DNA from: HGM04593 sp045647885
Lineage (GTDB): Bacteria; Bacteroidota; Bacteroidia; Bacteroidales; Bacteroidaceae
Direction of reading: 5' to 3'
DNA: 64,000 nt
NCBI GenBank assembly: GCA_045647885.1
Contig: JAZRMX010000019.1
Coordinates: 1 to 64,000, forward strand
The notes beneath the pieces are model-generated. The model worked only from the letters and a program-made list of their open reading frames with translations, had not been told where the DNA came from and did no database searches. A program made the position numbers and the translations under genes. Positions 25,512 through 34,158 of this stretch are shown one piece after another (the first letter of the stretch is position 1; the number at the start of each line of letters is the position of its first letter).

Positions 25512-26816
25512 ATGATGAGGAAGATTTGCGTAGATGTTATAACGATGGGCTGTTCAAAGAATCTTGTCGATTCGGAACAGCTTATGCGACAACTCCGCGA
25601 GTGCGGTTACGATGTAACTCACGACAGCGAGGAACCTTGTGGCGAGATTGCGGTTATAAATACTTGCGGCTTTATAGGCGATGCAAAACAGGAATCCATA
25701 AATATGATTCTTGAATTCTGCGAGCGCAAGGAGAAGGGGCTATTGAAAAAACTCTTTGTTATGGGTTGCCTTTCGGAACGTTATCTCAACGAGTTGAGCG
25801 AGGAGATTACCCAGGTTGATAAATTCTTTGGAAAATTCAACTGGAACGAACTCCTTGCCGAACTGAAACAGGAGTATAAGCCCGAGATTGCTTATGAAAG
25901 AGAACTTTCTACTCCTGCACATTACGCATATCTTAAAATATCGGAGGGTTGCAACCGCCATTGCGCTTATTGCGCCATACCCATAATAACCGGAGCGCAC
26001 GTTTCACGTCCTATGGAAGAGATTCTCGACGAGGTGCGCTATCTTGTTTCAAAAGGGGTGAAGGAGCTCCAGATTATTGCACAGGAGCTTACATATTATG
26101 GCATTGATATCTACAAGAAGCAGAGCATTGCAGAATTGGTAGATAGGATTTCCGATGTGGAGGGCGTTGAATGGGTGCGCTTGCATTATGCTTATCCATT
26201 ACACTTCCCCGAGGACTTGTTGCGCGTGATGCGTGAAAAGAAAAATGTGTGCAAGTATCTTGATATTGCTTTGCAACACGTGAGCACAAAGATTCTCAAA
26301 AAGATGCAGCGCCACGTTACAAAGGAGGATACCTATGCTCTTATAGAAAAAATGCGTCGCGAGGTTCCGGGTATCTGCATTCGTACCACTATGATGGTGG
26401 GCTTCCCGGGGGAAACCGACAAGGATTTTGATGAACTTGTGGAGTTTGTGAAGTGGGCAAAATTCGACCGTTTGGGAGCTTTTGCATATTGTGAAGAGGA
26501 GGGAACGTATGCTGCCGAGAATTATCGCGACAATGTTTCAAAGAAGAAAAAACAGGAGCGCCTCGACCTTCTTATGGCTGTACAGCAGAGAATTTCCACA
26601 CGCTTGAACGACGAGAAGGTGGGTAAGGAATTCAAGACTATTATAGACAGAATTGAAGGCGATTACTATATAGGTCGTACCGAGTTTGACTCGCCAGAGG
26701 TCGATACCGAGGTACTCATACACAAGAGCGAGGGCGAACTGAAGATTGGTGAGTTCTATGAGGTGCTCATTACCGATGCAACAGAGTTCGACCTTATGGG
26801 AACATTGAAAAAATAA
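25512..26816 (+). CDS. rimO: Ribosomal protein S12 methylthiotransferase RimO
   Basis: A 434-residue radical SAM methylthiotransferase. The N-terminal UPF0004 domain has cysteines in MGCSKN, NTCGFI and MGCLSE for the auxiliary cluster. The radical SAM motif CNRHCAYC has canonical CX3CX2C spacing, and a TRAM domain occupies the last 65 residues. RimO adds a methylthio group to an aspartate of ribosomal protein S12. The start is the first of two adjacent ATG codons, 4 bases after the ftsY stop. It contrasts with the non-canonical radical SAM protein at 7819. Confidence 0.96.
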   Translation: MMRKICVDVITMGCSKNLVDSEQLMRQLRECGYDVTHDSEEPCGEIAVINTCGFIGDAKQESINMILEFCERKEKGLLKKLFVMGCLSERYLNELSEEITQVDKFFGKFNWNELLAELKQEYKPEIAYERELSTPAHYAYLKISEGCNRHCAYCAIPIITGAHVSRPMEEILDEVRYLVSKGVKELQIIAQELTYYGIDIYKKQSIAELVDRISDVEGVEWVRLHYAYPLHFPEDLLRVMREKKNVCKYLDIALQHVSTKILKKMQRHVTKEDTYALIEKMRREVPGICIRTTMMVGFPGETDKDFDELVEFVKWAKFDRLGAFAYCEEEGTYAAENYRDNVSKKKKQERLDLLMAVQQRISTRLNDEKVGKEFKTIIDRIEGDYYIGRTEFDSPEVDTEVLIHKSEGELKIGEFYEVLITDATEFDLMGTLKK

Positions 26817-26828
26817 AACCAACCATAT

Positions 26829-27104
26829 ATGAATAACAAAGAATTTATCAGCAAATTGGCAAAGCAATGCGGTACAACTCCCGCAGAGGCTGCTACAGCT
26901 GTTGAGTCATTTGTGGAGGTGATGACGGAGTGCTTGAAGGATAATGACCAGCTTAACGTATCGAGCTTTGGAGTTCTCGAAGTGAAAATGCGTAAGGAGA
27001 GGGTTTCGGTAAACCCCAAGACCGGGCAACGCTTTTTGGTTCCGCCCAAAATTGTTCCGGCTTTCCGCCCCAGCAGTAAACTGAAAGATAAATTTAAGGA
27101 TTAA
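26829..27104 (+). CDS. HU family DNA-binding protein
   Basis: A 91-residue HU/IHF-fold protein: helical N-terminal dimerisation half (NNKEFISKLAKQCGTTPAEAATAVESFVEVM), then the saddle and DNA-binding arm around NPKTGQRFLVPPKIVPAFRPS. It bends DNA in the nucleoid. It follows rimO by 12 bases and precedes the HU-LysM fusion by 15, so two HU domains are encoded in tandem and could form mixed dimers. Confidence 0.95.
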   Translation: MNNKEFISKLAKQCGTTPAEAATAVESFVEVMTECLKDNDQLNVSSFGVLEVKMRKERVSVNPKTGQRFLVPPKIVPAFRPSSKLKDKFKD

Positions 27105-27119
27105 GGAGGAATATAGATT

Positions 27120-28217
27120 ATGGATGCAAAAATGAATCACTCCGACCTTACAGCCCTGTTTGCAAAAAAAGCGCAAATTTCAGGAGCAAAAGCTGAAACT
27201 TTTACTAAAGCCTTTTTCGATATTATAATTGAGGGGCTGGAGAAAGATGGTCTTGTAAAGATAAACGGTCTTGGTACTTTCAAGGTAACCGATGTGGCAA
27301 GCCGTGAAAGTGTCGATGTTAACACCGGCGAGAAGATAGAGATAAAGGGACACAAGAAACTGGCATTCCTCCCTGCCGAGATTCTGAAAGAGAAGGTGAA
27401 CAAGCCTTTTGCAATGTTTGAGCCTGTGGAGATTGATGAGAGCTATGTTGACGAGGAGGAGCAGGAGCCTACCGATTCTGCTACGGAAGAGGGGGCTGTG
27501 GTTGCCGTTAAAGAGGAAATTTTTGAAGAAGTTGCAGATACTGAAGAGGTTGCAGAAATAACCGCTGAACCTGTTGAAGAGGTTACAGAATCTAAAGTAG
27601 TAGCAGAGCCCGAGACTGTTGAAGTGCAACAGGAGGAGATTATAGAGGAGAAAACCGAGGTGAAAGCATCAGGGATTCCCCTAGAGTCTGCTGCGCCGGT
27701 ACAGGAAACCGTCAAAAGCAAGAGCCGTACATCTGTTTATGTTACAATGTTCGCTACTGTAATTGTAATTGCGCTTTTGGCAATATCGGTTCCTTCGCTG
27801 TTGGTGGTAGTTACCGGCAATAAAAAGAGTGTTGTGATTGAACAGCCCAAGGTGCCCACTGTGCCTGCCGTTGTGGAAAGCAAGGCCGTTGCCGATACTG
27901 TGGAGGTTGTTGAAGAACCTGCTATAGTTGAAGCGCCGGTAGCAGAAGAACCTTATGTATTCAAGATGGTTGAGGAGCTTGCAGCAAAGAGTGTAGGTTC
28001 TATAAACATAGGCGATACGTTGCTTTATACTGCAAAAGGTACTATAGAGACACACATCGTTGCCGAAAATGAGACCTTGACACGCATTGCTTTGAAGTAT
28101 TATGGCGACAAACGCTTGTGGCCGTACATTGTGCAGTATAACAAACTTGCCAACCCCAATGGCCTGTGCAAGGGTATGGAGCTTGAAATACCACAATTGG
28201 AACCTGTGAAACAGTGA
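27120..28217 (+). CDS. HU domain - transmembrane helix - LysM fusion protein
   Basis: A 365-residue protein in four parts. Residues 5-105 are an HU/IHF-type DNA-binding domain (FTKAFFDIIIEGLEKDGLVKINGLGTFKV, arm near SVDVNTGEKIEIKGHKKLAF). Residues 108-195 are a Glu/Val-rich acidic linker. Residues about 205-232 are one strongly hydrophobic helix. Residues 311-361 are a LysM module (ENETLTRIALKYYGDKRLWPYIVQYNKL, then KGMELEIPQL). By the positive-inside rule the HU end would be cytoplasmic and LysM periplasmic, so it could tie the nucleoid to peptidoglycan. The start at 27120 follows a good AGGAGG site. Topology and role are inferred. Confidence 0.9.
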   Translation: MDAKMNHSDLTALFAKKAQISGAKAETFTKAFFDIIIEGLEKDGLVKINGLGTFKVTDVASRESVDVNTGEKIEIKGHKKLAFLPAEILKEKVNKPFAMFEPVEIDESYVDEEEQEPTDSATEEGAVVAVKEEIFEEVADTEEVAEITAEPVEEVTESKVVAEPETVEVQQEEIIEEKTEVKASGIPLESAAPVQETVKSKSRTSVYVTMFATVIVIALLAISVPSLLVVVTGNKKSVVIEQPKVPTVPAVVESKAVADTVEVVEEPAIVEAPVAEEPYVFKMVEELAAKSVGSINIGDTLLYTAKGTIETHIVAENETLTRIALKYYGDKRLWPYIVQYNKLANPNGLCKGMELEIPQLEPVKQ

Positions 28218-28297
28218 TGGTCCGTTAAACTTTCTTTAATATAACAGAGCTTAAATCTATTTTAAAAATATTAACATATTAAATAGGTATAAAGCAC

Positions 28298-28305
28298 TAC
28301 TTTTG
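28298..28305 (+). promoter_or_regulatory. -7 box upstream of the moxR/bat operon
   Basis: TACTTTTG fits TAnnTTTG and ends 33 bases before the moxR ATG, in the only gap over 100 bases between the HU-LysM gene and the Bat cluster. Confidence 0.5.
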
Positions 28306-28338
28306 GAATAAAAAACAAATAAAAAATCATATAAGACT

Positions 28339-29334
28339 ATGAATGGTGCAATAGACATCAGAGAATTGAATGAGATGATAGAGAAGCAGAGTGGCTTTGT
28401 TACCAATCTGCTCACAGGTATGGATCAGGTTATCGTGGGGCAGAAGCACCTTGTTGAATCGTTGCTTATTGGTCTGCTTGCCGATGGACACGTATTGTTG
28501 GAGGGCTTGCCCGGTTTGGCAAAGACTTTGGCAATAAAGACTCTGTCCGACCTTATAGATGCCGATTTCAGCCGTATACAGTTTACTCCCGACCTCTTGC
28601 CTGCCGACGTGATAGGTACTATGGTATATAGCCAGAAAGACGAGGAGTTCAAGCCCAAACGTGGCCCCATTTTTGCGAACTTCGTGCTTGCCGACGAGAT
28701 TAACCGCGCCCCTGCAAAGGTGCAGAGTGCGTTGCTCGAAGCTATGCAGGAGCGTCAGGTGACAATAGGTAAGGATACCTTCAAGCTGCCTTCGCCTTTT
28801 CTGGTACTTGCTACACAGAACCCTATTGAGCAGGAGGGTACATATCCCTTGCCCGAGGCACAGGTGGACCGTTTTATGCTCAAAGTGGTTATTGGTTATC
28901 CCGAACTCTCGGAGGAGAAAAAGATTATCCGTCAGAATATTTCGGGCGAAAAGGTAGCTGTTAAGCCCATCCTTAAACCCGAGGAGATAATTGAGGCACG
29001 CAAGGTGGTGCGTCAGGTGTATCTCGATGAGAAGATTGAGCAGTATATTGCCGACATTGTGTTTGCAACACGTTACCCCGACAAGTATGGTATGAAGGAA
29101 CTGAAGGAGATGATATCTTTCGGTGGTTCGCCTCGTGCTTCAATTAACCTTGCTCTTGCGGCACGCGCTTATGCCTTCATCAAGCGTCGTGGTTATGTTA
29201 TCCCCGAAGATGTGCGTGCTGTTGCACACGATGTGCTGCGCCACCGCATTGGCTTGAGCTACGAGGCCGAGGCAAGCAATATGAGCGCCGACGAGATAGT
29301 AAGTCTTATTTTGAACCGTGTAGAGGTACCTTAA
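28339..29334 (+). CDS. MoxR family AAA+ ATPase
   Basis: A 331-residue AAA+ ATPase of the MoxR branch: Walker A GLPGLAKT near residue 57, Walker B VLADEINRAP near 115, sensor 1 ATQNP, and a C-terminal lid domain with GGSPRASINLALAARAYA. MoxR proteins act with VWA-domain partners as chaperones for metal-cofactor or envelope complexes. It leads the Bat operon: DUF58, two VWA proteins, TPR and BatD proteins follow at 4-95-base spacing. Confidence 0.95.
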   Translation: MNGAIDIRELNEMIEKQSGFVTNLLTGMDQVIVGQKHLVESLLIGLLADGHVLLEGLPGLAKTLAIKTLSDLIDADFSRIQFTPDLLPADVIGTMVYSQKDEEFKPKRGPIFANFVLADEINRAPAKVQSALLEAMQERQVTIGKDTFKLPSPFLVLATQNPIEQEGTYPLPEAQVDRFMLKVVIGYPELSEEKKIIRQNISGEKVAVKPILKPEEIIEARKVVRQVYLDEKIEQYIADIVFATRYPDKYGMKELKEMISFGGSPRASINLALAARAYAFIKRRGYVIPEDVRAVAHDVLRHRIGLSYEAEASNMSADEIVSLILNRVEVP

Positions 29335-29338
29335 TATA

Positions 29339-30208
29339 ATGGGAACCAGTGAACTCATAAAAAAGGTTCGCAAAATAGAAATCAAGACACGCGGTCTGTC
29401 CCACAATATCTTTGCGGGACAGTATCACTCGGCTTTCAAAGGCAGGGGTATGTCTTTCAGCGAAGTGCGCGAGTATCAGTATGGCGACGATGTACGCGAT
29501 ATTGACTGGAACGTTACAGCCCGCTTCAACAAACCCTTTGTAAAGGTGTTTGAGGAGGAACGCGAGTTGACGGTTATGCTGCTGGTGGATGTGTCGCAGA
29601 GTCTCGATTTTGGTACTGTGAAGCAGACAAAACGCGATATGCTCACAGAGATTGCTGCAACCATCGCATTCGCTGCAATACAGAACAACGACAAGATTGG
29701 TGTAATCTTCTTCTCCGACACTATAGAAAAGTTCATACCTCCGCAGAAGGGGCGCAAGCACATCCTTTATATAATAAGGGAGTTGCTCAACTTTGAGCCC
29801 AAGAGCCACAGAACCGATATGAAGGTTCCTTTGCAGTTCCTCACAAACGCCATTAAGAAGAGATGTACGGCTTTTGTGCTGAGCGATTTTATTGCCGGAC
29901 ACGATTACAAGAATGCGCTTACCATTGCGAACCGCAAGCACGATGTGGTTGCGGTGAGGGTGTACGACCGTCGTCTTGTGGAGTTGCCTCGCATAGGGCT
30001 TATGAAAGTGAAGGATGCCGAGAGCGGTCAGGAGATGTATATCGATACCTCTTCGGCAAAGGTGCAGAAAGCACAAAGGGAGTGGTGGAATGCGCAATGT
30101 GCTGCCATTGACGAGATTTTCAAGAAGAGCCGTGTCGATTCAGTTTCGGTGCGAACCGACCAGGATTATGTAAAAGCACTTATGTCGCTTTTTGCTATGC
30201 GTGCATAG
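29339..30208 (+). CDS. DUF58 domain protein (Bat cluster)
   Basis: A 289-residue cytoplasmic protein. The DUF58 signature (YQYGDDVRDIDWNVTARFNKPFVK) is at residues 42-65, followed by a VWA-like fold beginning LLVDVSQSLDFG at about 80, which keeps a MIDAS-like D-x-S-x-S. It begins 4 bases after moxR, so the two are probably co-translated. DUF58 proteins are regular partners of MoxR ATPases. Specific activity is unknown. Confidence 0.93.
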   Translation: MGTSELIKKVRKIEIKTRGLSHNIFAGQYHSAFKGRGMSFSEVREYQYGDDVRDIDWNVTARFNKPFVKVFEEERELTVMLLVDVSQSLDFGTVKQTKRDMLTEIAATIAFAAIQNNDKIGVIFFSDTIEKFIPPQKGRKHILYIIRELLNFEPKSHRTDMKVPLQFLTNAIKKRCTAFVLSDFIAGHDYKNALTIANRKHDVVAVRVYDRRLVELPRIGLMKVKDAESGQEMYIDTSSAKVQKAQREWWNAQCAAIDEIFKKSRVDSVSVRTDQDYVKALMSLFAMRA

Positions 30209-30229
30209 GCTTTTTATATGTTTGTTATT

Positions 30230-31306
30230 ATGATGAAAAGATTTTTATTTGCAATATCTTTTATTCTTACCTTTTTCGCAGCATCGGCACAGAATTACGT
30301 GTCGGTGAATGCCGAGATTGATTCTTGCCAGCGACTTATAGGCGAGCAGGCAAGAATAAAGCTCAAAGTGGGCATTGATGCCGGGAAAAGTGCTCTGTTG
30401 CCCATCTTTGACAAAGAGATTGTTGAGGGTGTTGAGGTTGTGGAGAAACTTCCCAACGATACACAATACCTGAACGATGGTAAGCGTATGCTCATCACAG
30501 AGGAGTATGTGGTAACCTCGTTCGACAGCGCGTTGTATGTGATTCCGGCATTTGAAGTGCTTGTCGATGACGAGCCTTTCTATTCCGAGGAGCTTGCAAT
30601 GGCGGTGTATATGATGCCCGTGGATACTACAAACCTTGAACAATTTTTCCCTCCGAAAGATATATGGGCGGTGGAACTTGGATGGAACGACTATAAAAGC
30701 GCAGTCGGTTACTTCTTCCTTTTGTTGCTCTTGTCGGCTCTGCTTGCTTGGATTGTGGTGAGATATATAAATAACAAACCCATAATACGAATAGTGAAAG
30801 TGAAACCCAAACTGCCTGCTCACATAGTGGCATTGGGCGAAATTGAGCGTATTAAAAACGACAGCTCGTGGAGAACATCGAACAGCTGCAAGGAGTATTA
30901 TACAGAACTTACTGATGCGCTACGTATATATATGAGCGAGCGTTTTGGTTTCTGCGCCACAGAGATGACTACCGAGGAGATTATTGTACATCTGTTGGAG
31001 ATAAAGGACAAGGATAGCATAAAAGAGGTGCGTGAACTGCTCGAGACTTCTGACCTTGTTAAGTTTGCAAAATTCAACCCACCGATGAATGAGAACGACC
31101 GCAACCTTGAATGTGCCGTTGAATTTGTTAATGAGACTAAGCTGAAGGAAGAGGAGGTTCAGACACAACCTACAGAAAAGAGAATTGTAAATGAGCGTTC
31201 ATTGCGTTCAAAAAGGTTGCTGTTGCTTGCAATTGTACTTTTGTCGTTGGCAGTTACAGGCGTGCTTGTTCTGTTCATCTGCGACCTTTATTATTTATTT
31301 AGCTAA
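30230..31306 (+). CDS. Bat-cluster membrane protein, BatD-like/DUF4381-like
   Basis: A 358-residue protein with an N-terminal signal peptide (MMKRFLFAISFILTFFAASA), an extracytoplasmic beta domain (residues about 20-140), one membrane helix near 160-180 (LLLLLSALLAWIVV), a cytoplasmic helical domain with EYYTELTDALRIYMSERFGFCATEMTTEEI, and a second helix at the C-terminus. This layout is that of the unnamed gene between DUF58 and batA in Bacteroidales Bat operons and partly mirrors BatD. The start at 30230 gives the cleanest signal peptide; ATG 30218 is also in frame. Confidence 0.82.
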   Translation: MMKRFLFAISFILTFFAASAQNYVSVNAEIDSCQRLIGEQARIKLKVGIDAGKSALLPIFDKEIVEGVEVVEKLPNDTQYLNDGKRMLITEEYVVTSFDSALYVIPAFEVLVDDEPFYSEELAMAVYMMPVDTTNLEQFFPPKDIWAVELGWNDYKSAVGYFFLLLLLSALLAWIVVRYINNKPIIRIVKVKPKLPAHIVALGEIERIKNDSSWRTSNSCKEYYTELTDALRIYMSERFGFCATEMTTEEIIVHLLEIKDKDSIKEVRELLETSDLVKFAKFNPPMNENDRNLECAVEFVNETKLKEEEVQTQPTEKRIVNERSLRSKRLLLLAIVLLSLAVTGVLVLFICDLYYLFS

Positions 31307-31318
31307 CCAGATTGAGAT

Positions 31319-32305
31319 ATGTTTTTTTCCAAGATAGGATATTTGCTTCTTTTTATACCTCTCACAGCTTATGTTGTGTGGTATATTCTTAAAGGACGCA
31401 AATTGGAACCAACGATGAGGGTTTCAACCATTGCTCCTTTTATGAAGAATGTAAAAAGCTATAAAAACTATATTATTGACCTGCCGTTTGCATTGCGCAT
31501 CTTCTGTATTGCAATGGTAATTCTTGTACTTGCCCGCCCCCAAAGCACAAACAGGTGGCAGAATACCGAGGTTGAAGGTATTGATATTATGCTTGCAATG
31601 GACGTTTCTACGAGTATGCTTGCTATGGACCTTACTCCCAACCGTCTGGAGGCGGCAAAGCAGGTTGCTGCGGAGTTCGTGAACAGTCGTCCGAGCGATA
31701 ATATTGGACTTACCATCTTTGCAGGCGAGAGTTTTACCCAATGTCCTTTGACCATTGACCACGGTGTAATGCTCAATATGCTGAATTCTGTGAAGTGCGA
31801 TATTGCAGCGCAGGGTATAATAGAGGATGGTACGGCTATAGGTATGGGTATCGCAAACGCTGTGAGCCGTCTAAAGGAGAGCAAGGCTAAATCCAAGGTG
31901 ATAATATTGCTTACCGACGGTTCTAACAATCGTGGCGAAATATCACCCGAGGCGGCAGCCGAGATTGCAAAGAAATTTGGTGTCAGAATATATACCATTG
32001 GTGTGGGCACAAACGGTACAGCTCCTTATCCTTATGGTGGACAAGTTGTGAATGTGCCTGTGGAGATTGACGAGACAACACTTAACAAAATTGCTACCAT
32101 TACGGATGGAAATTACTATCGTGCAACAAGTAACTCGAAACTGAAAGAGGTGTACGAGAAAATTGACAAACTTGAGCGTACAAAGCTCAATGTCAAGGAA
32201 TTCAGCACTCGCGAAGAAGAATATCAGCTTTTTGCATTGCTGGCATTCGCAGCGCTTTTGCTTGAAATTCTGTTGCGTAATACAATTCTTAAAAAAATAC
32301 CCTAA
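31319..32305 (+). CDS. batA: VWA domain protein BatA
   Basis: A 328-residue inner-membrane protein: an N-terminal helix, a second helix near 60-78, a von Willebrand A domain (about 90-280) and a C-terminal helix. The MIDAS motif is AMDVSTSMLAMD with the later ILLTDGSNN. The order in the operon (moxR, DUF58, unnamed, batA, batB) matches the Bacteroides aerotolerance cluster. BatA and BatB are thought to form a membrane complex; the biochemical role remains unsettled. Confidence 0.92.
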   Translation: MFFSKIGYLLLFIPLTAYVVWYILKGRKLEPTMRVSTIAPFMKNVKSYKNYIIDLPFALRIFCIAMVILVLARPQSTNRWQNTEVEGIDIMLAMDVSTSMLAMDLTPNRLEAAKQVAAEFVNSRPSDNIGLTIFAGESFTQCPLTIDHGVMLNMLNSVKCDIAAQGIIEDGTAIGMGIANAVSRLKESKAKSKVIILLTDGSNNRGEISPEAAAEIAKKFGVRIYTIGVGTNGTAPYPYGGQVVNVPVEIDETTLNKIATITDGNYYRATSNSKLKEVYEKIDKLERTKLNVKEFSTREEEYQLFALLAFAALLLEILLRNTILKKIP

Positions 32306-32316
32306 TATACCAAGAG

Positions 32317-33336
32317 ATGAAATTTGCGAGTCCCGAATATTTTTACCTGCTTATAATTATCCCCATAATTTGGGCGGTATATATATATACCAATTATAAA
32401 AGGAAGAAGAATTTGCAGGCCTATGGCGAAATGGATCTGTTGAAGAACCTTATGCCCGAGGTTTCAAATTATCGTCCCGGAATAAAATTCTGGCTGTCAC
32501 TTGTGGCGCTTGCTCTCATTGTTGTGGTGCTTGCAAGACCACAGTTCGGCTCAAAGAAAGAGACAGTGAAGCGTCAAGGCATTGAGGTGGTTATAGCTTT
32601 GGATATTTCAAATTCAATGATGGCGCAGGATATTGCTCCCAATCGTCTGGAGAAGGCAAAAAAAATAATATCGCGTCTGATTGACAAATTTGAGAACGAC
32701 AAAGTAGGTCTCATTGTCTTTGCCGGCGATGCCTTTGTGCAGTTGCCCATTACCAACGATTTCATATCGGCAAAAATGTTCCTTGAGACCATTACTCCGG
32801 CCCTTATCTCGCGTCAGGGTACCGATATTGGCGGTGCCATAAGCCTTGCTATGAAAAGTTTTACTCCCAAAGAGGGTATAGGCAAGGCCATAATAGTGAT
32901 TACCGACGGCGAGAACCACGAGGGTGGTGCCGAGGAGGCAGCACGCCTTGCAGCAGAGAAGGGTATGAACGTATATCTGCTTGGTGTAGGTTCGCTTGAC
33001 GGTGCGCCCATTCCTGTTGAGGGCACAAAGGATTATCGTCGCGACAAAGAAGGAAATGTTGTCGTTACAAAGCTCAATGAGGGGATGGCACAAACTATAG
33101 CGCAGGCAGGCAATGGCGCATACATTCGTGTCGACAATACCAACAACGCCCAAAAACTGCTTGAAAGCGAGGTGAACAAATTGGCAAAGGCCGATGTGGA
33201 GACCGAAGTGTATACAGAGTTTAACGAGCAGTTTGAGTTCGTTGCCTGGATTGCATTTCTGCTTTTGGTGGTGGAGTCACTGATACTCACCGGTAAAAGC
33301 CGCTGGACAAAGGATTTCAAACTTTTTGATAAATAA
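32317..33336 (+). CDS. batB: VWA domain protein BatB
   Basis: A 339-residue paralogue of the preceding protein, with an N-terminal helix (FYLLIIIPIIWAVYIYT), a second helix near 52-70, a VWA domain with ALDISNSMMAQD and VITDGENHEGGAE, and a C-terminal helix. It starts 11 bases after batA. The high similarity of the ALD-I/V-S-x-S-M segments and flanking membrane helices indicates duplication. Confidence 0.92.
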   Translation: MKFASPEYFYLLIIIPIIWAVYIYTNYKRKKNLQAYGEMDLLKNLMPEVSNYRPGIKFWLSLVALALIVVVLARPQFGSKKETVKRQGIEVVIALDISNSMMAQDIAPNRLEKAKKIISRLIDKFENDKVGLIVFAGDAFVQLPITNDFISAKMFLETITPALISRQGTDIGGAISLAMKSFTPKEGIGKAIIVITDGENHEGGAEEAARLAAEKGMNVYLLGVGSLDGAPIPVEGTKDYRRDKEGNVVVTKLNEGMAQTIAQAGNGAYIRVDNTNNAQKLLESEVNKLAKADVETEVYTEFNEQFEFVAWIAFLLLVVESLILTGKSRWTKDFKLFDK

Positions 33337-33340
33337 CTAT

Positions 33341-34063
33341 ATGCCACATATGTTTAAAATTAAATATCTATTGCTGCTTTGCATCCTGTTCACTGCAGGA
33401 AATGCGGCCGCACAAAAGAGCTATCGCGAATATCTGAAAAGCGGTAACAGGCTGTATGCCGACAGTCTTTATGATAAGGCTGAAATAGAGTACCGCAAAG
33501 CGTTGGAAATAGATCCCAATGGCAGCCAGGCCTTGTATAACCTGGGTAACTCCTTGCTCTACCAGGAGAAAGCGCAGGATGCAATGGACCAGTATGTGAT
33601 GGCCGAAAAACGTGAGACCGGAAAAAGCAACCTTGCACAGATACACCACAATATGGGGGTTATATGCCAGGCTTCAAAAGATTTTGCACAAGCAGTCGAG
33701 TATTATAAACAGTCGTTGCGCGAGAATCCTCACGACCACGAAACACGTTATAACCTGGCTGTTGCAATGAAGCAGTTGAAGGACCAACAACAACAGCAAC
33801 AACAGCAGCAACAGGAAAACAAAGAAGAAAATAAGCAGCAAGAACAACAGCAACAGCAACAACAGCAAGAGCAAAAAGAACAACAGGAGCAGCAACAGCA
33901 AGAACAACAACAGCAGCAGAACCAGCAAGAGAAGGATGAGGAGATGTCGAAAGAGAATGCCGAGCAGTTGCTGGAGTCGGCTATGCAGGACGAAAAGGAT
34001 GTGCAGGAAAAAGTGAAGAAGATGATGCAGATCCGTGGCCGCAAGCTAGACAAGGATTGGTAA
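33341..34063 (+). CDS. batC: TPR protein BatC with long glutamine-rich tract
   Basis: A 240-residue secreted or membrane-anchored protein with a signal peptide (KIKYLLLLCILFTAGNAAA). Residues about 30-145 contain TPR repeats (YDKAEIEYRKALEIDPNGSQALYNLGN and FAQAVEYYKQSLRENPHDHETRYNLAVA). Residues about 149-200 are a low-complexity region in which about 34 of 51 residues are Gln, the rest mostly Glu, Lys and Asn. The C-terminus is a charged helix. CAA and CAG codons are mixed, so it is not a simple trinucleotide run. ATG at 33341 is chosen; ATG 33350 and an upstream TTG are alternatives. Confidence 0.9.
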   Translation: MPHMFKIKYLLLLCILFTAGNAAAQKSYREYLKSGNRLYADSLYDKAEIEYRKALEIDPNGSQALYNLGNSLLYQEKAQDAMDQYVMAEKRETGKSNLAQIHHNMGVICQASKDFAQAVEYYKQSLRENPHDHETRYNLAVAMKQLKDQQQQQQQQQQENKEENKQQEQQQQQQQQEQKEQQEQQQQEQQQQQNQQEKDEEMSKENAEQLLESAMQDEKDVQEKVKKMMQIRGRKLDKDW

Positions 34064-34158
34064 GCGAGTGGCTGCAAGTTTGCTTGTAACCGCAAAGAGC
34101 GTGTAATATTTTTAGCGCACTGGCGCAGAGAAACAGAGAAAGAAACAAACATTAGGAA

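Noticed and set aside
33674..33928. Leu-rich open frame opposite batC
   Set aside because: It is the complement of the CAA/CAG glutamine tract and has no independent support.
33674..33940. CRISPR-like repetition at the CAA/CAG tract
   Set aside because: No spacer-repeat pattern; it codes for a Gln-rich protein segment in frame with the TPR gene.
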